Below, piece after piece: positions 1-8,525 of a stretch of 64,000 nucleotides of DNA; within the stretch, counting starts at the first letter, position 1; every line of letters begins with the position of its first letter. This DNA comes from Burkholderia lata. GTDB lineage: Bacteria > Pseudomonadota > Gammaproteobacteria > Burkholderiales > Burkholderiaceae. The stretch lies in NCBI RefSeq assembly GCF_000012945.1, contig NC_007510.1:2852001-2916000 (forward strand), in the 5' to 3' direction. The notes beneath the pieces were generated by a model. The model made no database searches, had not been told where the DNA came from, and was given only the letters and a program-made list of their open reading frames with translations. The position numbers and the translations under genes were made by a program.

Positions 1-596
1 AGGCCATCGCGGTGGCCGGCGACGTGTCGAAGCAGGACGACTGGCACGCACTGCTGCAGGCCACGCTCGACGATTTCCACGCGGTGCAGATCGTCGTGAA
101 CAACGCAGGCACCACGCACCGCAACAAGCCGGTGCTCGACGTGACGGAAGCCGAATTCGACCGCGTGTACGCGGTCAACATGAAGAGCCTGTTCTGGTGC
201 GTGCAGACCTTCGTGCCGTACTTCCGCGAACAGGGCGGCGGCGTGTTCGTGAACGTCGCGTCGACGGCCGGCGTACGGCCTCGGCCGGGCCTCGTCTGGT
301 ACAACAGCACGAAGGGCGCGATGATCACCGCAAGCAAGTCGCTCGCGGCCGAACTCGGCGCAGATCGTATCCGCGTGAACTGCATCAACCCCGTGCTCGG
401 CGAAACGGCGTTGATGACCGAATTCATGGGCTGCGAGGATACCCCCGAGAACCGCAGCCGGTTCCTCGCGACGATCCCGCTCGGCCGCTTCTCGACACCG
501 CAAGACATCGCGAACGCCGCGCTTTACCTCGCATCCGACGAAGCCGAATTCATTACGGGCGTCTGCCTCGAAGTCGACGGCGGGCGCTGCATCTAG
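1..596 (+). CDS. SDR family oxidoreductase, 3' part of gene
   Basis: C-terminal three quarters of a short-chain dehydrogenase/reductase, cut by the window edge, so the Rossmann glycine motif is not visible. Visible SDR landmarks are NNAG near the start of the visible part, the catalytic Ser in NVAST, and the Tyr/Lys pair of YNSTK. The end, ITGVCLEVDGGRCI, is the usual SDR tail. The family oxidises or reduces alcohol/ketone groups with NAD(P)H in the cytoplasm. The substrate cannot be told from the sequence. An MFS transporter of the sugar-acid/aromatic-acid class follows about 275 bp downstream on the same strand, which suggests a catabolic locus, but there is no proof of one transcript. Confidence 0.9.
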   Translation, partial: AIAVAGDVSKQDDWHALLQATLDDFHAVQIVVNNAGTTHRNKPVLDVTEAEFDRVYAVNMKSLFWCVQTFVPYFREQGGGVFVNVASTAGVRPRPGLVWYNSTKGAMITASKSLAAELGADRIRVNCINPVLGETALMTEFMGCEDTPENRSRFLATIPLGRFSTPQDIANAALYLASDEAEFITGVCLEVDGGRCI

Positions 597-719
597 CCGC
601 ACCGGGCTGTTCACGCGCCGAGCCGGGATTCTTCGGCAGGCACGGCATCCACGCACTGCTTCGCACGAAACCGGGCCTGCCACTGATACGCCGGTCCCGG
701 CCAACTATAAGGACAGCGG

Positions 720-861
720 TGCATGGGATCCAAGTAACCGCTAAAGCGCTAACTTTGATCGACCGCGAAGCATGGGACCCAAGTAACCGCTAAAGCGCTA
801 ACTTTGATCGACCGCGAAGCATGGGACCCAAGTAACCGCTAAAGCGCTAACTTTGATCGAC
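720..861 (+). repeat. 49-bp tandem repeat, about 2.9 copies, in MFS gene leader
   Basis: Three head-to-tail copies start at about 721, 770 and 819. The last is cut about 7 bases short and runs straight into the ribosome binding site of the transporter gene. Copies differ only at one or two bases (GGATCC in the first, GGACCC in the others). Each contains AACCGCTAAAGCGCTAAC, which carries a partly symmetric AAAGCGCTAA core resembling a dimeric repressor operator. Near-identity of the copies suggests recent duplication, and copy number could vary between strains. The operator idea is inference; the repeat itself is seen directly. Confidence 0.9.
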
Positions 862-871
862 AGGAGACAAC

Positions 872-2176
872 ATGGCAACATCGACGCAGTCGCTGCCGGG
901 CTCGTCCGGCGCATTCGAGGAAGCAACCTACCGCAAGGTGTCGTGGCGGCTCGTGCCGCTCCTGCTGCTGTGCTACGTGGTCGCGTATCTCGACCGCGTG
1001 AACGTCGGGTTCGCGAAGCTGCAGATGGCGAGCGACCTGAACCTCAGCGACACCGTCTACGGGCTCGGCGCCGGGATCTTCTTCTTCGGCTACTTCCTCT
1101 TCGAAGTGCCGAGCAACATCATCCTGCACAAGGTCGGCGCGCGCGTGTGGATCGCACGCATCATGGCGACGTGGGGCGTGATCTCGATCCTGACGATGTT
1201 CGTCACGACGCCCACGATGTTCTACGTGATGCGCTTCCTGCTCGGCGTCGCTGAAGCGGGCTTCTTCCCCGGCGTGATCCTCTACCTCACCTACTGGTAT
1301 CCCGCGCACCGGCGCGGCCGGATGACGACGTTCTTCATGACGGCCGTCGCGCTGTCCGGCGTGATCGGCGGGCCGCTCTCGGGCTTCATCCTGAAAGCGT
1401 TCGACGGCATCAGCGGGTGGCACGGCTGGCAATGGCTGTTCCTGCTCGAGGGGATCCCGTCGGTGCTGGTCGGCGTGGTCGTGTTCCTCAAGCTGGACGA
1501 GCGGATCGAGAAGGCGAACTGGCTGACCGACGACGAAAAGGCACTGCTCACGCGCAACGTCGATGCTGAAGAAGCCACCAAGGAAGACCTGCCGCTCGGC
1601 GCCGTGATGTCGAGCCCGCGCGTGTGGCTGATGGCGCTGATCTACTTCTCGTTCGTGATGGGGCTCTACGGCGTCGGCTTCTGGCTGCCGACGATCATCA
1701 AGGCCACCGGCGTGACCGACACGTTCACGATCGGCCTGCTGTCCGCGATTCCGTATGCGGCCGCAGTGGTCGCGATGATCCTGATCGCACGCAGCGCGGA
1801 CCGGCACCGCGAACGCCGCTGGCACGTCGCGATTCCGGCCGCAATCGGTGCGCTCGGGCTCGTCCTGTCGGTGATCTGGGCGCACCAGACCGCGCTTGCG
1901 ATGCTCGGCCTCACGCTCGCGACGATCGGCATCCTGACGACGCTGCCGCTGTTCTGGAGCCTGCCGACCGCGTTCCTTGGCGGCACGGCGGCCGCGGCCG
2001 GCATCGCGATGATCAACTCGATCGGCAACCTCGCCGGCTTCCTCAGCCCGTACATGATGGGCTGGCTCAAGCAGGCAACGGGCGCCAACGATTCCGGCAT
2101 GTACATGCTCGCCGGGTTTCTCGTGCTCGGCGGGCTGTTGGCATTGTCAGTGCCGAAGCGACTGGTCGACAAGTAA
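872..2176 (+). CDS. MFS transporter, anion:cation symporter family
   Basis: 434-aa inner-membrane permease with about 12 hydrophobic segments. The first helix ends in YLDRVNVGFA (residues 39-48). The following FGYFLFEVPSN and the cytoplasmic GARVWIARIM loop are typical of the ACS family, which imports phthalate, glucarate, galactonate, tartrate and other organic anions by proton symport. The exact substrate is not readable. ATG at 872 is chosen because AGGAGA lies 5 bases upstream (862-867), directly after the tandem repeat. The SDR gene upstream may act on the imported compound. A strong hairpin terminator follows at 2221. Confidence 0.9.
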   Translation: MATSTQSLPGSSGAFEEATYRKVSWRLVPLLLLCYVVAYLDRVNVGFAKLQMASDLNLSDTVYGLGAGIFFFGYFLFEVPSNIILHKVGARVWIARIMATWGVISILTMFVTTPTMFYVMRFLLGVAEAGFFPGVILYLTYWYPAHRRGRMTTFFMTAVALSGVIGGPLSGFILKAFDGISGWHGWQWLFLLEGIPSVLVGVVVFLKLDERIEKANWLTDDEKALLTRNVDAEEATKEDLPLGAVMSSPRVWLMALIYFSFVMGLYGVGFWLPTIIKATGVTDTFTIGLLSAIPYAAAVVAMILIARSADRHRERRWHVAIPAAIGALGLVLSVIWAHQTALAMLGLTLATIGILTTLPLFWSLPTAFLGGTAAAAGIAMINSIGNLAGFLSPYMMGWLKQATGANDSGMYMLAGFLVLGGLLALSVPKRLVDK

Positions 2177-2220
2177 CCCTGAACGCATGACGTCCTCCGG
2201 CCGATAACCGACCGACACCC

Positions 2221-2268
2221 GAAACGCCCCGCTGGCCGGAACCGCTCCGGCCGGCGGGGCGTTTCTGC
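2221..2268 (+). terminator. Rho-independent terminator after MFS gene
   Basis: A 19-bp stem (2221-2239 with 2247-2265, a single G-T wobble) closes a 7-base loop. The right arm ends in GCGTTTCT. It separates the transporter from the HTH gene downstream. Confidence 0.75.
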
Positions 2269-2362
2269 TTCCGCGCACGCACCGCCTGAGCGATACGGGT
2301 TCGGTATCCCGCAAACGATGACTTTCCCGCCGCAAAAATGCTCCCTATTAATCCGTTTACCA

Positions 2363-2379
2363 TGGAACAATAAGGAACA
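2363..2379 (+). promoter_or_regulatory. GGAACA direct repeat upstream of HTH gene
   Basis: GGAACA occurs twice, 10 bases apart (2364-2369 and 2374-2379), in a short AT-richer stretch just before the HTH coding region. Direct repeats one helical turn apart can bind MerR/excisionase-type proteins, so autoregulation is possible. This is inference from spacing only. Confidence 0.3.
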
Positions 2380-2401
2380 TTTTGAGCACCACTGGCCGAA
2401 C

Positions 2402-2815
2402 ATGCTCCATACCATCGAAGAGTCCGCCGCCCGCCTGCGTCTCCACCCGAAGACCGTCCTGCGCTTCATCCGCGAGGGCAAGCTGCCCGCAACGCGGGTC
2501 GGCCGTGCATACCGCATCCTCGACGCCGACCTCGCCGCGTTCGCGCAAACGAAGCCGGCCGCGCCCATGCCGCGTGCGGTGCGCGTCACCAGCATCGTCG
2601 ACATTCCGGACGCATCGCAGTCGCTGCACCAGTACCTGTCGCGGTCGCTGCATGCGATGGCATCCGGCCGCACGTCGTATGTCGACCCGGTGCGAATCGA
2701 CGTCACGTTCGATCCCGCCGGCAGCCTGGTCAAGATCATCGTTGCCGCAACGCCGGCCGACACGGCCGCGCTGATGTCGTCGGTCGAGGCACTGTTGCAG
2801 CAAAGCGGGACATGA
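2402..2815 (+). CDS. Excisionase/MerR-like helix-turn-helix protein
   Basis: 137 aa from ATG 2402. The N-terminal 50 residues (MLHTIEESAARLRLHPKTVL, then RFIREGKLPATRVGRAYRIL) form a clear excisionase-family winged HTH: a helix pair that reads DNA followed by the G-R-x-Y-R-I strand. The C-terminal 80 residues are unassigned. An upstream in-frame ATG at 2318 would add 28 residues with no helix or domain, so the later start is preferred, although no good ribosome binding site is visible. The stop overlaps the next gene (ATGA at 2812), so the two proteins are translationally coupled. The HTH protein probably regulates this pair. Confidence 0.8.
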   Translation: MLHTIEESAARLRLHPKTVLRFIREGKLPATRVGRAYRILDADLAAFAQTKPAAPMPRAVRVTSIVDIPDASQSLHQYLSRSLHAMASGRTSYVDPVRIDVTFDPAGSLVKIIVAATPADTAALMSSVEALLQQSGT

Positions 2816-4038
2816 GCGCGATCGTCAGGTCGCCCCGCCACGCCCGCGCGATTCGCTCGGCTTACGAGGCTGCGCTGTCGCACTGGCCGGCTGGACATCG
2901 GCGCATCACCGTGCAGACGCGCCATGGCACCACGCATGTGATTGCCTGCGGTCCGGAGCACGCGCCGCCGGTCGTACTGATCCACGGCGCGCAGACGACA
3001 GCGGCGAGTTGGCAGCACTACGCGGGCGAAGGGTCGAAGCATTTCCGGCTCTACGCGATCGACGTGATCGGCGAAGCGGGACCCAGCGCCCCGTCGCGGC
3101 CACCGCTCGCGAGCGACGCGTACGCGCAGTGGCTCGACGACGTACTCGACGGCCTGGGCGTGTCACGCGCCGCGTTCGTCGGCATCTCGCTCGGTGCGCG
3201 AACCGCGCTCGATTTCGCGTTGCGGCGGCCGGCGCGCGTCACGCGGCTTGCGTTGCTTTGCCCGTCCGGCATCGGCCGGCAGAAACCGTTTCTGTGGTGG
3301 GCGCTGCCGCTGTTACTGCTCGGCGATGTCGGGCGCGCCGGCGTGCGACGGCGCGTGCTCGGCCGCCTGCCGCCCGCATCGACGCCGGCCGAGCGCGACA
3401 CGTTCGCGCTCATGCGCGCCGTGGATCGCGGCTTCCGGCCGCGCCTCGAAGCGATCCCGGTGTTCGGCGACGGCGCGCTGCGCACGCTGTCCACGCCCGT
3501 CATGGCGATCGTCGGCGGTCGCGACGTCATGCTCGATTCGCGCGAGACGCGCGATCGCCTGACGCGTCTCGTGCCGCACGCGCAGGTCCTGTTTCTTCCG
3601 GATCAATACCACTTCATCCGCGGGCAGCGCGACACCGTGCTCGCATTTCTCATGTCGACGGAGCCAACCCGCATGCACCACCGAATCGTCCAGGCAGCCG
3701 GCCACCGTGTGCTGGTCCGCGATCCCGCCGCCGGCCTGGTACAACGCGAAAGCGATGCGCTCGACCTCGTTGCGCTCGCGCACGAGCATGAAGCCGACTG
3801 GGTCGCGGTGCCCGCCGACGCGCTGCACGATGATTTCTACCGGCTCGAAAGCGGCCTCGCAGGCGCCGTGTTGCAGAAGCTCGTCAACTACGGCGTCCGG
3901 CTCGGCGTGGTCGGTGAAATCGACCACCGGCTCGCGCGCAGCGAAGCGCTTCGCGCGCTCGTTCGCGAGTCCAATCGCGGTACCTCGGTGTGGTTCGTCT
4001 CGAACGAGGGGGATCTGCTGCGCAAGCTCGGCGCGTGA
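2812..4038 (+). CDS. Alpha/beta hydrolase fused to C-terminal DUF4180 domain
   Basis: 408 aa. Residues 40-283 are an alpha/beta hydrolase: oxyanion HG at 58-59, nucleophile elbow GISLG with Ser126, acid Asp238 in GGRD, and His267 in DQYHF. Residues 288-408 match DUF4180, including LESGLAGAVLQK, VNYGVRLGVVGE, RALVRESNRG and VWFVSNEGDL. DUF4180 is usually a small stand-alone protein of unknown function. Met288 lies exactly at the junction (ATG 3673) and has GGAG nine bases upstream, so a separate DUF4180 product is possible. Substrate unknown. Coupled to the HTH gene by an ATGA overlap. Confidence 0.87.
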   Translation: MSAIVRSPRHARAIRSAYEAALSHWPAGHRRITVQTRHGTTHVIACGPEHAPPVVLIHGAQTTAASWQHYAGEGSKHFRLYAIDVIGEAGPSAPSRPPLASDAYAQWLDDVLDGLGVSRAAFVGISLGARTALDFALRRPARVTRLALLCPSGIGRQKPFLWWALPLLLLGDVGRAGVRRRVLGRLPPASTPAERDTFALMRAVDRGFRPRLEAIPVFGDGALRTLSTPVMAIVGGRDVMLDSRETRDRLTRLVPHAQVLFLPDQYHFIRGQRDTVLAFLMSTEPTRMHHRIVQAAGHRVLVRDPAAGLVQRESDALDLVALAHEHEADWVAVPADALHDDFYRLESGLAGAVLQKLVNYGVRLGVVGEIDHRLARSEALRALVRESNRGTSVWFVSNEGDLLRKLGA

Positions 4039-4065
4039 CGCGTCATCCAGGCTCACCCCGGACGA

Positions 4066-4108
4066 ACAAAAGCCCCGAAGGCCTTCCGGCATTCGGGGCT
4101 TTTGTTGC
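4066..4108. terminator. Bidirectional terminator between hydrolase and hemY
   Basis: A 14-bp stem (4066-4079 with 4092-4105) has A-rich and T-rich ends, so it can serve both convergent genes. Confidence 0.8.
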
Positions 4109-4153
4109 GCAAGTTGCGCGAGCCGCCTGCATCAGGCGGCCACGCCACCCGCG

Positions 4154-5341
4154 TCAGACCACCGTAATCGCGAGCGCGCTTTCGCGGTAATGCTTCGCAG
4201 CCTTGTCGGTTTCGCCGAGATGCTCGAACAGTCGCGCGAGCGCGCGATGCGCGCGCACCTTCAGCGCCTCGTTGTCGGCCAGCTTCAGTGCCGATTCGAG
4301 GAACGACTGCGCCTTGCCCCACAGTTGCTGCTGCTGGCACAGGCGGCCGAGCGCGAACAGCAGGTCGGCATCCTCCGGGTGATCCTTCTTCCACCCTTCC
4401 GCCTTCTGGATCAGCGGCAGCGCATCGGCGCCGGCCGTGTCCGGATAACGGCGCAGCAGGCGCGCATCCCAGTTGTGCGCGAGCGCGTCTTCGACGATGC
4501 GGCGCGCTTCGTTGCGGCGTTCGAGCGGGACGAGCAGATCGGCGGCGAGATCGGCGAGACGCGGCGACTGGCGCTCGACCGGCGACAGCGACTGCCATAC
4601 CTCGAGCAGTGCATCCGGGTCGTGCCGGCGTTCACGCAGCAGGTTTTCCGCAGCCTGCTGACGCAGCCGCACGGCCGCGGCCGGATGCAGCGCCTCGCGC
4701 TTCTCGAGCGCCTTCGCCAGCTTCAGCACCTCGGCCCAGTTCTTCAGCTGCTGCTGCGCGCGCAGCGCAACCTGCTGCGCATGGATGCGCTTGCCGCCCG
4801 CCTGCAGGTCGGCCAGCGCGGCGAGCGCACCGTCGGCATCACGTGCATCCGCGCGCATGTCGGCCGCGGCGAGCAGCCGTGCGTCCTGCCATTCCGGCGC
4901 GTCGACCTTCGACAGCCAGTCGTCGCGGCGCGTGTACTCGTGCATCCGGTGCGCAGCGGTGGCCGCGACGAGACTCGCCGCGCCCTGGTTCGCATCGACC
5001 GACAGCGCTTCACGCGCGGCCTTCTCCGCGCGCGAGAAGCGGCCTGCGTACAGGTTCGCGATCGCGTCGCGCAGCGATGCCTGCGCCTTCTCGTTGCGCG
5101 AACGCGCCCGATACGCGGCGACCCGCTGCGGCATGCGCCAGATGTTGCGCACGATGCGCAGCAGCGCATACACGACGATGAACAGCACGACGATGGCGAT
5201 CACGAACAGGTTCAGCGACACGTCGATCCGGTACGGCGGATAGACGAGCAGCACCTGCCCCGCGTCGAAACGGCCAACCGTGGCGAGCGCAGCGGCGATC
5301 GCGAACAGGACCGCGAGCCAGACGATTCCTCGAAGCGTCAT
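4154..5341 (-). CDS. hemY: HemY family haem biosynthesis-associated TPR membrane protein
   Basis: 395 aa. Two N-terminal transmembrane segments (about 5-24 and 43-63) are followed by the HemY_N region (YPPYRIDVSLNLF) and a long helical repeat region, as in proteobacterial HemY. This is not the protoporphyrinogen oxidase of the same name. The family sits in the inner membrane and is thought to support late haem synthesis; its precise role is unsettled. It starts 2 bases after the hemDX stop and is the last gene of hemC-hemDX-hemY. A shared terminator follows. Confidence 0.92.
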   Translation of the reverse strand: MTLRGIVWLAVLFAIAAALATVGRFDAGQVLLVYPPYRIDVSLNLFVIAIVVLFIVVYALLRIVRNIWRMPQRVAAYRARSRNEKAQASLRDAIANLYAGRFSRAEKAAREALSVDANQGAASLVAATAAHRMHEYTRRDDWLSKVDAPEWQDARLLAAADMRADARDADGALAALADLQAGGKRIHAQQVALRAQQQLKNWAEVLKLAKALEKREALHPAAAVRLRQQAAENLLRERRHDPDALLEVWQSLSPVERQSPRLADLAADLLVPLERRNEARRIVEDALAHNWDARLLRRYPDTAGADALPLIQKAEGWKKDHPEDADLLFALGRLCQQQQLWGKAQSFLESALKLADNEALKVRAHRALARLFEHLGETDKAAKHYRESALAITVV

Positions 5342-5343
5342 CG

Positions 5344-7314
5344 TTACCCCCGGCTCTTGAACTGCTGAACGGCGTTCAGGCTCGTGTTCAGGTTCGGCAC
5401 CGCAACCGTCAGCGATGCGCCGTCAACCTGCTTGAGCAGATCCTCGACGGTCTGCGTATCCTTCGAGGCCTGGTCGAAATACTTCCCGAGCGACGCCTGC
5501 GCAGCGTGCAGGTCGGCCTTCATCGCGCTGTCGTTGCGCGCGAGCAGCGACAGGCGCGCGGTCAGCAGGCGCAGCTTCACGTTCTCGCGCACGAAGGAGC
5601 CCTGGTCGGGCGACGCGAGCATCGCGTCCGCGTTGTCAATGCGACGCACCTGCACGAGCCCCTTCAACTGCTGGCCAAGGCCGGCCGAGAAGTCATGCCA
5701 CCACACCTTCCAGCGCGGCTCGCCGGCCACGGCCGACGACGCGGCGTCGGCCGGTGCGGCCTTCGGCGCTTCGTGCGGGACGATCGCCTCGCCGGACAGC
5801 GGCAGCGCGTCGATCTTCGCAATGGCATCGTCGAGCTTGATCGCAAGGCCCGTGAGGTCGGCCGCCGGTGCGGCCTTCAGCTTCTCGATGTCCAGCGCGA
5901 GCGCCTTGCGCACCGTGACGGCCTGCGCGCTTTGCGACGTTGCGAGGCGTGCGTCGGCGTTCTGCAGCGCGATCAGCGCGAGCTGCGTGTTGCCGGTCAG
6001 CTGAAGCTGCTGGCTCGCGCTCGACAGCATCTGGTCGACTTCCTCGAGCATCCACGCATCGCGGTTACGCGACAGGTCCTGATATTGCTGCTGCAGCGCC
6101 TGCTGCGCGCTCTGCGCGTCGGCGAGCTTGCCGTCGAGCTGCGCGAGCTGCGTGTCGACCTGGTGCGTGCTCGCGAGCGCCTGCTCGGTCTTCAGGCGCG
6201 TCTCGGCGGTCTGCGCATCGAGCGCCTTCTGGCGCGTGACGAACGTGCCGTCGAGCCTGTCGATCTTGCGGTTCAGCGCGTAGCCGCCGACGCCCGCCGC
6301 GCAGCCGAGCACGACGACGACGAACCACAGCACCGCGCTGCCGCCGCGGCGCGCAGGCGGTTCGGCGCCCATATAGGCGGGACGGGACGGCGGTGCGGAT
6401 GCAGCGGCCGGCTGGGAAGCGACGCTTTTGGAATCGTTGGTATCTGTCATGCGTTTAGTCACCGGTGCGGCTGTCGCCGGTTGGACGGCCTCGTCGGCCA
6501 TCGTTCGAAACGCGCGGACGATGCGCTCATCGCCCGCGCCGGTCAGCGTAATCCTATCAAAACCCAATGAACGCGCGGTCTGCTCGATCCGCGGATGGGG
6601 CGTCACGAGCGGCGCGTGCTTCAGCGCGTCGATCTCGGCGTCGTTCAGGTGCGACCGCGCGAGTTCGTGCAGGTTGCGCACGCCTTCCGAGCTCGTGACG
6701 AGCCACGCATGCGGCTCGCCGTGGAGCAGCGCGTGCACGCGCTCCCACGCGCCGACGCGCGGATCGGGCACGACGCGCCGGTACGCGGCGACGAGCGTGA
6801 CGTCCGCGCCGGCCTCGCGCAACCGGTCGGCGAGCCATTCGCGCCCGCCGTCGCCGCGCACGATCAGCACGCGCTTGCCCGCCAGCGCCTGCGCGCCGCC
6901 GAATGCGGTCTCGATGCACGCGAACAGGCTTTCCGAATCGTAATGGGGCACGCCACCGTCGGCCGGCGCCTGCGGCGCGATCACGCGATGCGCGGGCGCC
7001 GCGATGCCGTGACGCTCGAGCGCGGCGACGCTGCCGGGCCCGACCACGCCGACCGGCAGCGCGTTCGGCCAGATCGCGCCGTACTGCGCGAGCGCGCGGT
7101 CGATCGCGTTCGGCGACACGAAAATCACCAGTGTGTAGTCGGCGAGCGCCGCGAACGCCGCGTCGAGCGGCGCCGGATCGTCGACCGGCGCAATGTCGAT
7201 CAACGGGAATTCGAGCACGTCGCAACCGGCCTCGGCCAGTTGCGACGCAAGCGCGCCGGACTGGCCGTCCGGGCGCGTCAGGACAGCGGTGAACGCGCGC
7301 GCGCCGCCCGCCAT
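5344..7314 (-). CDS. hemDX: Fused uroporphyrinogen-III synthase / HemX membrane protein
   Basis: 656 aa. Residues 1-272 are uroporphyrinogen-III synthase (HemD), which cyclises hydroxymethylbilane with inversion of ring D; landmarks are VLTRP (11-15), FVSPNA (65-70) and VTSSEGV (206-212). After a linker, residues 289-656 are HemX: a disordered Pro/Ala stretch, one transmembrane helix at about 327-347, a coiled coil, and the HemX domain. HemX is often misnamed uroporphyrin methyltransferase. Met289 (ATG at 6450) might be read as a separate hemX start, but it has no Shine-Dalgarno and the frame is open throughout, so a fusion is the simplest reading. ATG 7314 overlaps the hemC stop by one base (TGATG). 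Confidence 0.92.
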   Translation of the reverse strand: MAGGARAFTAVLTRPDGQSGALASQLAEAGCDVLEFPLIDIAPVDDPAPLDAAFAALADYTLVIFVSPNAIDRALAQYGAIWPNALPVGVVGPGSVAALERHGIAAPAHRVIAPQAPADGGVPHYDSESLFACIETAFGGAQALAGKRVLIVRGDGGREWLADRLREAGADVTLVAAYRRVVPDPRVGAWERVHALLHGEPHAWLVTSSEGVRNLHELARSHLNDAEIDALKHAPLVTPHPRIEQTARSLGFDRITLTGAGDERIVRAFRTMADEAVQPATAAPVTKRMTDTNDSKSVASQPAAASAPPSRPAYMGAEPPARRGGSAVLWFVVVVLGCAAGVGGYALNRKIDRLDGTFVTRQKALDAQTAETRLKTEQALASTHQVDTQLAQLDGKLADAQSAQQALQQQYQDLSRNRDAWMLEEVDQMLSSASQQLQLTGNTQLALIALQNADARLATSQSAQAVTVRKALALDIEKLKAAPAADLTGLAIKLDDAIAKIDALPLSGEAIVPHEAPKAAPADAASSAVAGEPRWKVWWHDFSAGLGQQLKGLVQVRRIDNADAMLASPDQGSFVRENVKLRLLTARLSLLARNDSAMKADLHAAQASLGKYFDQASKDTQTVEDLLKQVDGASLTVAVPNLNTSLNAVQQFKSRG

Positions 7315-8318
7315 CAGGCGTCGCCCTTGCCGGCGGGCGGCGAGCCCGCGAGCAGCGCCTGGACGATGTCGAGCGCGCCTTGCGCCTCGAGTTCGTCGGA
7401 CACGGCGCGGCCGAGCGCGAGCGCATCGGCGACGGTCACGACGGCCCCGCACTCCTCGGCCGTCAGCACACGCTTGCCGTCGGTCGTCGACACGCGGCCG
7501 GTGAGGTACAGTTCGCCCGCGCGCCACACCGCGTGCGCGGCGAGCGGCACCTCGCAGCTGCCGCCGAGCGCGCGCGACACCATCCGCTCGGCCTCGACCG
7601 CGAGCGCGGTCTGCGGGTCGTGCAGCGGTGCGAGCCACGCGGCGACGTCGCTGCGGTGCGATGCGATCTCGATGCCGAGCGCGCCCTGGCCTGCGGCGGG
7701 CGGGCTCGCCTCGACGTCGAGCAACGCGCGGATCCGCGTTTCGAGGCCGAGGCGCTTCAGGCCGGCAGCCGCGAGGATGATCGCCGCGTAGTCGCCGCGG
7801 TCGAGTTTCGACAGGCGGGTATCGAGGTTGCCGCGCAGCGGCAGCACTTCCAGGTGCGGATAGCGCGAGCGCAGCATCGCCTCGCGGCGCAGGCTCGACG
7901 TGCCGACCACGGCGCCGGCCGGCAGCGCGTCGAGCGACGCGTAGTCGTTCGACACGAATGCATCGCGCGGGTCTTCGCGCTCCATGATCGCGGCGAGCGA
8001 GAAGCCGTCGGGCAGCGCCATCGGCACGTCCTTCAGCGAATGCACGGCGAGATCGGCGCGGCCGTCGGCCAGCGCGGCCTCCAGTTCCTTCACGAACAGG
8101 CCCTTGCCGCCGACCTTCGACAGCGTGCGATCGAGAATCTGGTCGCCGCGCGTCGTCATCCCGAGGATGTTCACGTCACAAGCTGGATATAATTTGCGCA
8201 GCGCATCACGCACATGTTCGGCTTGCCACATCGCCAGGCGGCTCTCGCGCGAAGCAATCGTCAACGTCGCGGGCAGCTGTGCCTGTTGCGGCCCGGCCGC
8301 AGGGGTCTCGGAATTCAT
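7314..8318 (-). CDS. hemC: Hydroxymethylbilane synthase (porphobilinogen deaminase)
   Basis: 334 aa. Joins four porphobilinogens into hydroxymethylbilane in the cytoplasm. Clear motifs: [16 protein letters not shown] (21-36), TTRGD (55-59), HSLKD with catalytic Asp97, GTSSLRR (139-145), and Cys255 in GGSCEVP, which carries the dipyrromethane cofactor. First gene of the hem operon, with its stop overlapping the hemD start. ATG 8318 is chosen because it leaves a short N-terminal tail as in relatives. The reading frame stays open far upstream only because it is antisense to ppc. The promoter lies in the 207-bp gap shared with ppc. Confidence 0.95.
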   Translation of the reverse strand: MNSETPAAGPQQAQLPATLTIASRESRLAMWQAEHVRDALRKLYPACDVNILGMTTRGDQILDRTLSKVGGKGLFVKELEAALADGRADLAVHSLKDVPMALPDGFSLAAIMEREDPRDAFVSNDYASLDALPAGAVVGTSSLRREAMLRSRYPHLEVLPLRGNLDTRLSKLDRGDYAAIILAAAGLKRLGLETRIRALLDVEASPPAAGQGALGIEIASHRSDVAAWLAPLHDPQTALAVEAERMVSRALGGSCEVPLAAHAVWRAGELYLTGRVSTTDGKRVLTAEECGAVVTVADALALGRAVSDELEAQGALDIVQALLAGSPPAGKGDA

Positions 8319-8468
8319 TGCTGGAACATCGAAGGACGGGATTGAAGATCGAACAATGGTAGCACGCACGCCCCTGCCCGCCCGGGCCTGGAGCCTGCGC
8401 CCGGCCTGCCGCCACGCGGGTCGCGGCGCCGATGTGCGAATGTGCCGCACGTAGCTGGTTGCTTGACC

Positions 8469-8494
8469 GCAGTTTCGCAGTTTCCGCAGTTCCT
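8469..8494. repeat. Three copies of GCAGTTTC in hemC-ppc intergenic region
   Basis: GCAGTTTC at 8469-8476 and 8477-8484, then GCAGTTCC at 8487-8494. They lie upstream of ppc and of hemC on the other strand. They could be a binding site or slippage product; no function is shown. Confidence 0.4.
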
Positions 8495-8525
8495 TTTGAC
8501 TCGAGCTTTCCCAAGGAAACCCATC

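Noticed and set aside
720..861. CRISPR array
   Set aside because: The units are contiguous 49-bp tandem copies without unique spacers, and no cas gene is present.
6448..6450. Independent hemX start codon
   Set aside because: No Shine-Dalgarno upstream, and the HemD frame runs through without a stop, so a fusion is simpler.
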